The notes under the pieces: generated by a model
What the model saw: the letters and a program-made list of their open reading frames with translations, nothing else
Databases searched by the model: none
Told to the model about the DNA's origin: nothing
Shown here: piece after piece, positions 1 through 7,298 of the stretch
Layout: each line of letters begins with the position of its first letter
Position numbering within the stretch: the stretch's first letter is position 1
Assembly (NCBI GenBank): GCA_003427395.1
Contig: BFEA01000076.1
Location: 1,785,950 to 1,810,324 of the forward strand
Direction: 5' to 3'
DNA: 24,375 nt
Source: Chara braunii
Taxonomy: Eukaryota; Streptophyta; Charophyceae; Charales; Characeae
Program-made: the position numbers and the translations under genes

Positions 1-391
1 AGATCGGACCGGCGCAGCGCTGCATCGTGATGATCCCTGACTGCAGGGAACTCGGCTGCTGACGGTGTCCTAGTGGAAGGGAGCGGGGCGGCCAACAGCG
101 GCGCATATCTCCACGGCATACCGGGAGGTCCAGTTCGATTCTGCTCGTCCTAGTGACCGAGGAGAGTGGGGTCAGCCGAGAATTTGGGGACTTACCTGTT
201 ACCCGGTGTATTGCCCCTCCTACCAGTGGAAACACTCTCTCTCTCCACCTCGCACATACACACGGCAGCTCGTGTACCTGGCCCTATTGTACCGAAAGGC
301 TCAACCAAGGCAATAGTGGGCAGGCAGCAAACAGACGGGCGGGCTTAAGTGTCGCACAGAAAGAGGGAGAGGTAGAGAGAGAGAGAAAGAG

Positions 392-431
<40 letters not shown>

Positions 432-900
432 GTCAGGGTTCAGTCGAATCTGGCTCCCAGTTGAATGCAACTGGCGGACGGGGCCGGGCTGCCGAACTCT
501 CTGTCATAGTGCTGATTGACATAGTTGACCGTAGCGGACTCTGAGTTACGACGGCTGTTCAGGTGGGTGGTCACCGAGTCCGACAATTGGATAACACGGT
601 GCCTTGTTGAGCACCACCACTGGCTACTCTTACTTACAGTACTTGCACGGTTAGTCAGTGAGTGATGCTACCTTGCTTGGCTAAGCTGGGAACAGACTGT
701 GATATGCTATACTGCCTAGGCTAGATACCACTGAGTTTTTTTCTCTCAGTAGGATGAGTACGACACAGAGGTTTCTAATCCATACAGTCACAACTGGTCT
801 GGGGAGAGACCGCAGCCGTGACTCAGAGGGTAGTCAAGGGAGCTGAGAGCTGATTCTTAAGCTGCTAGCTGAAGGTCATCGGGACGCCGTAGCAGGCGCG
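1..900. other. Non-coding flank with scattered hairpins
   Basis: No reading frame here has recognisable protein content. Visible structure includes the palindrome GCAGCGCTGC near 16, a CCCTG/CAGGG hairpin near 35-48, a CGGACTC/GAGTCCG pair around 535-582 and GGTCT/AGACC around 796-811. A stretch at 61-145 has a weak tRNA-like pair of Pol III boxes (CCTAGTGG, then GTTCGATTC), but no cloverleaf can be drawn. Short open frames at 153-395 run into the GA microsatellite and look accidental. Confidence 0.5.
358..432. repeat. GA/AG microsatellite
   Basis: Purine-only simple repeat. It is interrupted AG up to about 393 and then an uninterrupted AG run at about 394-428. Seen directly in the sequence. 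Its length is likely to vary between individuals. Confidence 0.95.
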
Positions 901-1990
901 GTGGGCTCTTCGACGAATGCGGCTACTTACAGCGTGCCCTATTGTGCAGCCATCGCACTGTGCTGCACTCTGGCTGCGCAGAGCCGCGGACTCGGAAGAG
1001 CAAGCAGAAGGTGCACAAGGGGCATATGGCTGAGGGCATACGGCGGATTGTCACTGCACAGAACTATGCTTGTTGTACACTGTTGTGCCTTATATGGGCT
1101 CGTCAGTTGGACGCCCACAACTGTGTATTGCCTCAAGGCATCTTTGTGTAGTGTTTGTTGTGCGCTGCCTCGGAATCTGGCTGATACACAAGGTTGCTCA
1201 ACACAGTTTAGTGGGTTGCGGCGTCCCTGGTTACGTACTGAGTAAAAACACGAGGGTGTGCTCTGTTTAAACGTAGCATCTTTGTGACACAGAGCTGCAG
1301 TTCGGACTGGGGGGGGGCACCTGTGAGGTGGCGACTACCAGCAGCAGGCTGTGGGTTTTTTTTTGGGTTGCTGCTACAACATTTCTGGTGGACTTACTAC
1401 AGCAGCTACCACTGCTGTTGAACAGGGCTGCGGAGCCTCGTTGCGGTGTGCCTGGTATGCTGTTGTACTTTCACTGAAGGGTTTCGTTGTGCACCTGGTT
1501 GTGCACTAGTTGCGCACGATTATGTACTCAGAAGAGTGAGCAGACACTGCACAGGGGTTATTGCTACGACTTGGAGGGTAGTCAAGGGGCTGGTACTTTG
1601 CGTTCGGGTCGAGACTTGGCTAGTTCGGCTGCGTTATTGGCCATCATTGCGGGGCCCTCAAGCGAATCAAGACTTCAAGGCCCTCTATAGTGAGAGTGAG
1701 CGCACCTCTCTGATATCTGAGCGTCTAACCTTCCTACTTCTATCCTTCTTAGTCTCAGTCTAGTCTGAAGTTACGAGAGGAAGGCGGCAGGCGGGATTGC
1801 AACCCGTAGGTCCGCNCCAAGGCCTTTGTGGGAGGTTGCCCCACCGATTGCGGGAGCTCTGCCGAATCCCAGGCGAGGTTCTGGAGGCAGGGAACACTCA
1901 GGTATAACCCTCGATCTACGCATGTGATCCTATCACTAAACTATATTATCCTATTGCTATTGACCTGACTGTAAGTATGACTGGAAAGGG
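901..1990. other. Non-coding region with weak internal duplications
   Basis: No recognisable protein. There are traces of old duplication: GAGGGTAGTCAAGGG occurs at 826-840 and again at 1574-1588, and a segment around 993-1030 (GAAGAGCAAGCAGA...TGCACAAGGGG) resembles 1525-1557 (GAAGAGTGAGCAGA...TGCACAGGGG). Homopolymers (G9 near 1310, T9 near 1355) are present. Open frames of 60-114 codons run in overlapping frames with Cys/Trp-rich low-quality translations, so I call none as genes. Confidence 0.4.
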
Positions 1991-3470
1991 TTGGTCAGGC
2001 ACAACATAAGTTGTCGTGCCTGGTCATATGCTTTCGTCGTCTGTTCAGGCAAAGGCNGGGCTCCTCATGAGTTGAGGTAGTCCAGTTCTTTGGNTATGCC
2101 GAAAGTTTAGGCTGGCCAGTCTCACCATAAGTTGGTGGGACCCGGTCATACGCCTTACGTCAANTGTCAAGGCAGAAGNTGACCACACCATAAGTTGGTG
2201 TGNCTCAGTCTTATGCTTTATTGTTCNNGGCGAGACTATTCACACCATAAGTTGGTGTGGTCANNTCATGAGCCNCCATCACTAAGAGAATCAGAGTATA
2301 CAAAGTGATACATATTTATTATNTATATTCATGGCAGGCTGGACGCCANAAGTTGGGAGATNCAGCCATATAAGCCGGTAGCAGACAAAGCAGAGGGAAA
2401 NAAGATGAACAATACAAAATGGTGTGGTAANTGTGGGCAGGCTGACTCACCCATAAGTCGGGTAGTTGGTCNTNTGTCCTTGATAACACNGAAGCAGANA
2501 GATATATAAAGTCTGGCTATTTTCCTTTTCTAAACATATCTGACGTTTGGGTGGGGATCCTCATGAGTTGAGGTGACCTGNCCACTNGTCTGAAGACATA
2601 ATCTGATTGTGAAACTTNTCTNTTGATGTAGTTGTGTTGCGGAGGNCGGNCGAACGCATAAGTTGCGGGNTGCTCGNTCATACANGCCTGTTGTTGTTTA
2701 GGCGGGGNTAGACTACTCATAAGTTGGGTAGCCTAGTCTTATGCTATATGTCACTGTATGNGCTGGCCGGCCACAACGTAAGTTGTTGTGTCTGGTCATA
2801 TGTCTTTCGTCGTCTGTTCAGGCAAAGGTTGAGCTCCTCATAAGTTGAGGTGGTTCAGTTTTTCGTGTATGNCGAGTGTTCAGGCTGACCANGTCTCACC
2901 ATAAGTTNGTGCGCCCTGGTTATACGCCTTATGTCATTTGTTCAGACATAGGCTTATCACANCATGAGTTGTTGTGGTAAGTACTATGCCTTATGCCTAT
3001 AAGTTGAACATGGTTGTATTACGAAGGNTGNGCGAACGCATAAGTTGCGGGNTGTTCAGNTCTTCGCGCATGTGATTATGTCTAGGCTGNGCTAGACTAC
3101 TCATAAGTTGGGTAGCCTGGTTCTACGCTATATGTATTTGTTTGGGCTGGTTGGGCACATCATAAGTTGGTGTGTCTACTCATATGCCTTTTATCGTTGT
3201 TTAGGAAGAGGCTGACCCCTCATAAGTTGGGGAGGTTCAATTTTTCGTGTATGCCGAACGTTCAGGCTGGCCAGCCTCACCATAAGTTGGTGCGGCCCGN
3301 CCATACGCCTTNTGTCGNTCGTTTTGCAAAAACTGGTCACACCATAAGTTGGTGTGGTTTGGTCTTATGCGTACGTATATTTGTGTTACCAGGCTAGGNC
3401 ACCATAAGTTGGTGTGNCCTAGTCATATAAACTGGCAGGTCAGTCACATCCATAAGTTGGGTTGGCTGAC
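1991..3470. repeat. Satellite of about 22 short hairpins with near-constant loop ATAAGTT
   Basis: Each unit of about 60-65 bp has a short stem, a 7-base loop (usually ATAAGTT, sometimes ATGAGTT, GTAAGTT or ATAAGTC) and a spacer of the type CATATGCCTTATGTC...TTCAGGC. Stems differ between units but mostly remain paired: CACACC/GGTGTG (2184, 2241, 3338), CACAAC/GTTGTG (2772), CTACTC/GGGTAG (2713, 3097), CCTC/GAGG (2063, 2559, 2835), CCCCTC/GGGGAG (3216), CTCACC/GGTG (2121, 3276) and CGC/GCG (2655, about 3037). Some stems extend outward, such as GGTCAG/CTGACC at about 3439-3470. From 2655 the stem types recur in the same order about every 380-384 bp, making a six-unit higher-order repeat. Ns are common here. 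I cannot tell whether the structure acts as DNA or RNA. Confidence 0.85.
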
Positions 3471-3860
3471 CCTATGTCTTATGTAAGGNAGGGTAAAAAG
3501 GGAATAANGAGGGTTTTTGAACGAANTATNTGACCTGGAAAAGAACCTGAGGGTTGGTGAGACATGTTGCACTCACCTATGCATGTGTTTGAAGGTCATC
3601 CCTNGGGTATTCTATTTGATAGAGTAGTTGTTGTAGAGGCTCGCCAAGTGCTGGAGCCANAGGTAGGTAAGGTGGATGATGNGAGGGAAGTTGGGGATGA
3701 GATAGGACCGACTCTGCTGAGGGTTAGGATCAGCATTGGCTCATGGTCTCACTNAGAGGGCATGCAGACTAATATTGAGCCTAAGTTATCAAGCAGGTGT
3801 CAGAAGTTAGTCCCAGGTATAGATTTNTCTTGCATTTTTTTTTCANCTTTGTATAAATCT
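3471..3860 (+). other. Spacer with one weak open frame
   Basis: Between two repeat arrays lies an open frame at 3564-3866 (100 codons, five containing N). Its translation is mixed in composition, with a hydrophobic patch (GILFDRVVVVEARQVLE) followed by an acidic stretch, and its last codons run into the T-rich start of the next repeat. It matches no family I know. It could be a fragment of a retroelement gene or chance. Confidence 0.25.
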
Positions 3861-4075
3861 TGGTAGCCCACTTTTCCTACGGGAANCGCTGNCGAAATTT
3901 NTACAAATCCGAAANAGTTAGTCATTTTTGCACTTTTAGAAATTCTGGGAAGGCACTTTTCCNNCNGGAAGCGCTNCCGAAATTTTGCAGAATTTAGAAA
4001 GTTTCAGCTAGGAAAAATCTGGCAATCCATCCTGTTTAGGGGATATACTGCCGAAATTTCCTGTATTTTTAGATA
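3861..4075. repeat. Three imperfect tandem units of about 75-85 bp
   Basis: Units start at 3861, 3945 and 4020, each with TGG, then a small hairpin, then CCGAAATTT or NCGAAATTT. The hairpin is TTCC-TACG-GGAA in unit 1, TTCC/GGAA with an N-containing loop in unit 2, and ATCC-TGTTTAG-GGGAT in unit 3, so the stem changed while remaining paired. Several Ns fall inside the hairpins. Function unknown. Confidence 0.75.
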
Positions 4076-4117
4076 GATATCAGAGGTTAGTTAGAAAGGT
4101 AGGATTATTTCTTGATC

Positions 4118-4136
4118 ACCCAAGCATGGCTTGGGT
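4118..4136. repeat. Perfect 8-bp hairpin, loop ATG
   Basis: ACCCAAGC-ATG-GCTTGGGT forms a perfect stem. It sits 11 bases before the first unit of the 96-bp duplication, which carries three further hairpins. Confidence 0.8.
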
Positions 4137-4147
4137 ACTGGCCTGTC

Positions 4148-4339
4148 CTGCATTGCAGGTCACCTTTATTCATATTGATTCAAGACTTGACTATCTTCAA
4201 ATTGATCCTACAGGGATCACCTTCTGTTATCCTTTGATAACANCTGCATTGCAGGTCACCTTTATTCATATTGATTCAAGACTTGACTATCTTCAAATTG
4301 ATCCTACAGGGATCACCTTCTGTTATCCTTTGATAACAG
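4148..4339. repeat. 96-bp direct tandem duplication, two copies
   Basis: Copy 1 is 4148-4243 and copy 2 is 4244-4339. They are identical except for the N at 4243. Each copy contains a CTGC/GCAG mini-hairpin, TGATCC-TACAG-GGATCA, and TGTTATC-CTTT-GATAACA. Because 96 is a multiple of three, an open frame runs through both copies, but nothing suggests it is translated. With an N exactly at the junction, an assembly artefact is possible. Confidence 0.9.
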
Positions 4340-5716
4340 GTCCGTTTTCGGCTCAACTCTAATCCACTCTTGCTACTCAACCTAAAGGCTCTAACCCTGT
4401 GTTTTGTGTTGTTTTGTTCTATTTTTACCCAGATTTTAATTGAATGGCCATTTAATAAAGATGCTGAGTATTTTATTTTGAGAGGTGCACAAAGAGTGAG
4501 GCTTGTATGGCTAAAGCGAGGGGTGTGAGCGCAAAGAATGATTGAAGTTGACCCCGTGTAGTGTGTGCTCTGTTGATGTGAATGTTTGATGTGATTACAG
4601 GTATATTCTGTGAATTGAAGTCCAGACTTGGTTTTGCGTATGATTATATGTGTATATACATATTGAAGGAAGTCACACCGTGATTGAGAGAGTGATCGTC
4701 TTCTATCCCATAAATTTTATATCATGTTTCTTGTGTTCGCCCGACCCATTGAGGCCGCGCATAGTGATTAAGGAGGTGTTGCACTGAAAGAAAAAAGGTC
4801 CCTTTTGACCTTTTGCTTCTTAGAGTTATATGGTTGGATGTTGTAGTCCGTGACAACCGTCAAAGTCAAACCCCTTGATATTTGACCGCCACGACAGCCT
4901 GAAGCTGTCTACTCAACCCCTTTGCACAGGGTGCAGAAGAGGGTGTGGTTTTCAACCGCACATGGCGGTTGTCTGGCGTCGAGAGATTACCCCTCAAAGC
5001 GCCTGTCAGCCTACACTTGAGTGTCGAGCGCGACCCTCGAGAGTATCAAGGGCCACGAGGCTACGAGTACCAAGTAGTACCCCATCAACGCGTATGATCA
5101 CGTATGTTCGCGTGGCTGGTTGATATGAGGAGGTCATGCGCTCGCCCATCAACTCTTACGCGAAAGCCCAGCGCGGGATACCTACCTAATTCTCGTCGCG
5201 TAAAATTATGGGTCGGGTACTAAAGGGACTGGGAGTGTTTTGTTTTGTTTGTGTATGTTTATATGCGTGAGTCGTTGTCTTAAAGTGGTGTAACGCATGG
5301 TGTGTGTGATGCGTCCTAGTCGACCGACGTAGAATCGCGCTTGGGACCTCAGCCCCCCGGGGTCGACGATTCGCGTGCGGGTTCGATTTCGGGTGTTTGA
5401 CCGCGCGTACCCCCTATGCTACAGCGAACGAGAAACGCCCTCGGCTGGGCTACCTCTGCAATTGCATATGAACAACTTTCGCATGTGGTTCAGTAGCTCG
5501 GCGGGGATACGCCCACCTAAGGGATGGTGACAGCTCCCACAGGTGGAGGTAGAAGTGCCTCGCGTGGCCCTGTCCTGTCGTAGAGGCGCGTGAGAGGTAC
5601 GGCTAGCGCACTCGGCCGGAGCGGCAACACGCTCATCTGCGACAAGTCCTGCCAAATCCTGCGTGACGCGGCCGGGAGGGTCCCCGTGTGGGACCGATGC
5701 GCTCGACAGGTGCCTT
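4340..5716. other. Intergenic region, no supportable gene
   Basis: I see no recognisable coding sequence. Small inverted repeats occur, for example AAAGGTC-CCTTTT-GACCTTT around 4794-4815 and GTCAAA/TTTGAC around 4867-4885. Open frames at 4875-5123 (+) and 5419-5733 (-) have no recognisable content and sit in GC-rich sequence where stops are rare. Near 5376 GGTTCGATTTC resembles a Pol III B box, but no tRNA fold is visible. Confidence 0.4.
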
Positions 5717-6375
5717 GCTGTACACCAGAGCACTACCGGCCTGTGGTCGTGGTAGCCACCGGACTCGCCCTGGGACGCGAAGGCAGAGGAACTGGCGCGG
5801 TTTTTCTACTGCGCGCCAAGTACCCCTTCACCAGGTTATGGGTTGGATGCACAAAGCAGAAGTCGTTGTCAAAAAGAGAGAAGGAAAAAGGAAAAATAAA
5901 TCGTCAAATATGAACCCGCATTTTAGTTCGGGGGGAAATCTTGTGGCTTCAGGCCACTGTGATGTTACGATTTACTTATCCTCCTGATTTTGCTACTTCA
6001 CTTATTAATTTACTACTATTATTTAATTTTCTTTCGGTTCCTATCACTTTGTGGGAAGGCCAACGGCCTGAAATTCAAGCGTGGCTGCAGTCTGTGGCCT
6101 AGACCGATGTGGCCTGCCATATTGGTACCGATGATTGGGAGGCACGATCAGGCGCTTTGCGGTAGGACCCCAAAAGAGGGGCAACCCACGGCCACATCGG
6201 TAGGAAGCTTATCAACCCTGAAGAGGGTCATAAGCCCCCTCCTTGCCATCGGACACGGGTACCCGATGGGAACAGGTCGACAGCACGGTTTGAAGGGAGG
6301 AGTATGCGCGTCGGAATCCCATTATGGGACAGCCGTTCCAAGCCTGTAGTCACATCACGAGGACTAGTGGTTAGT

Positions 6376-6402
6376 AGCACGGTCGATTCGTGCTCCGACC
6401 GT
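6376..6402 (+). other. Two mutually exclusive hairpins, tRNA-like T-arm shape
   Basis: AGCACG-GTCGATT-CGTGCT (6376-6394) is a 6-bp stem with a 7-base loop similar to a tRNA T loop. ACGGTCG (6379-6385) can instead pair with CGACCGT (6396-6402) as a 7-bp stem. The two folds share bases, so both cannot form at once. Just upstream is AGTGGTTAGTA, similar to the D-arm/A-box region of tRNAs. The same 27 bases occur in copy B at 24290-24316. Confidence 0.6.
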
Positions 6403-6422
6403 TTAGTTTCGACCTTCCATCT

Positions 6423-6450
6423 TTTATTTATTTATTTATTTATTTATTTG
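6423..6450. repeat. (TTTA)n microsatellite at the end of copy A
   Basis: A run of TTTA repeats, also present at the end of copy B (about 24336-24364), so it is part of the dispersed repeat and not a local expansion. Similar short (TTTA)n runs occur at 12420-12436. Confidence 0.9.
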
Positions 6451-6498
6451 GTTCTATACTACTTCTTGGAAATTCTAAGTTATGAGTACGTAGAATTC

Positions 6499-6518
6499 AA
6501 AAAAAAAAAAAAAAAAAA
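6499..6518 (+). repeat. A20 tract
   Basis: Twenty consecutive A residues lie 37 bases after the last position that can be compared with copy B, since the window ends inside copy B. This is consistent with the poly(A) tail of a retroposed element, but a slippage-derived homopolymer cannot be excluded. Confidence 0.8.
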
Positions 6519-6773
6519 GTCAGTCGAACTCTTCGTTTAGAACACAGGGATCACGACAAACGAAAATTTTATAAGAGGAAAAGGAGGCTGGCATTAGCAA
6601 GCTAGTCCTGATAAATCGCGCTATGATGAGTACTAGCTTATTGCAGGTAGAAGGATAGGCGGCCGAACGGGAGATTGCCAGTGTGCGTTTGCTTGCACAC
6701 TCAGCAGTTTGCCCCTGACTGCTTTGGGGCGGTGGACTGAGCTGGTGCAAGGTGCGCTGAGAAAAGTCTGGCT

Positions 6774-7298
6774 ATGGCACTGCACGGCTATAGACCAGGC
6801 TACTGGTATCTCCAGATGCGCTGGAAGCCCATGTATGGGGAAGGGCCCTGGATTACAGTGATGCTTTGTTACGATGAGAGAGACGAACTGAGATTGAAGA
6901 TTAATGTGGAAGGGGCTAAAGAGGAGGAAATGAGGACTAACCCGAGGCTGCAGTATGCCATTACGGAAGCCAAGGATCGGGCCGAGCGACGCTGCAGAAG
7001 AGACGGGGTGACGGCAAGGATGCAAGTAACGGGCGCGTATGATGAGACCGAGACCTCAATGGACACGATAGACCGGGAACAGGCCCACCTGGACAGGGAC
7101 TCAGGCGGCGAGAGTGAGATGAGTGAGGCCGAAGACCGGCAAACCGACCTTCAGTCCTCGAACAGGCCGGACCAGGTTCGCAAGAACCACCCTCTGGCAC
7201 AACCTGTGGAAGGCAGGCCCGAGGCCAGTTCGCGGCAGCGGAGTCCCAGAAGGCGTGGGACAGGAAAAGCTGGAGAAAAAGGGAGAGTGTGTCGGTGA
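6774..7298 (+). CDS. Unassigned 174-residue open frame
   Basis: This ATG-initiated frame has coding-like composition in its first two thirds. It starts with an aromatic stretch (YRPGYWYLQMRWKP), then a strand-like segment (PWITVMLCYDERDELRLKIN), a helix-like segment rich in Ala/Arg/Glu (about residues 50-80) and another strand (GVTARMQVTG). The C-terminal part is Arg/Pro/Ser-rich and looks disordered. I do not recognise a family. The order strand, charged turn, helix, strand is loosely like the beta small-ORF family further downstream (for example CYDERDE here and SWDRRDG at beta1), but this is too weak to assign homology. Codons are richer in G/C at the third position than in the retroelement pol. 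It could be a retroelement accessory fragment or chance. Confidence 0.4.
   Translation: MALHGYRPGYWYLQMRWKPMYGEGPWITVMLCYDERDELRLKINVEGAKEEEMRTNPRLQYAITEAKDRAERRCRRDGVTARMQVTGAYDETETSMDTIDREQAHLDRDSGGESEMSEAEDRQTDLQSSNRPDQVRKNHPLAQPVEGRPEASSRQRSPRRRGTGKAGEKGRVCR

Larger units (their letters stand above)
5717..6461 (+). mobile_element. Dispersed repeat copy A, possibly the 3' part of a non-LTR element
   Basis: This segment matches 23631-24375 in the same orientation over 745 bp with no net length change (constant offset 17914) and about 93% identity by eye, with mostly transition differences. It ends in a (TTTA)n run. In copy A unique AT-rich sequence and an A20 tract (6499-6518) follow, as would be expected of a retroposed copy. 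A frame coding about 60 residues (HYRPVVVVA...KINRQI) is open in both copies, ending at 5913 here. That is weak evidence for coding at this identity. Structured pieces include GTGGC-TTCAG-GCCAC near 5942 and the alternative hairpins at 6376-6402. The element class is inferred; no reverse transcriptase is visible. Confidence 0.7.

Noticed and set aside
1991-3470. Hairpin array as a tRNA gene cluster (5-6 bp stem, 7-base loop like an anticodon arm)
   Set aside because: The loop lacks conserved anticodon-loop bases on either strand, and no D arm, T arm or acceptor stem accompanies it.
1991-3470. CRISPR array
   Set aside because: Repeat units are imperfect with conserved spacers, there are no cas genes, and the context is eukaryotic.
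4126-4362. 78-codon frame with an internal perfect duplication
   Set aside because: It is the by-product of a 96-bp (32-codon) direct duplication of hairpin-rich DNA.
5990-6349. 119-residue frame in repeat copy A, partly shared with copy B
   Set aside because: Copy B is stopped after 74 codons, the N-terminus comes from AT-rich simple sequence, and shared openness is expected at about 93% identity.
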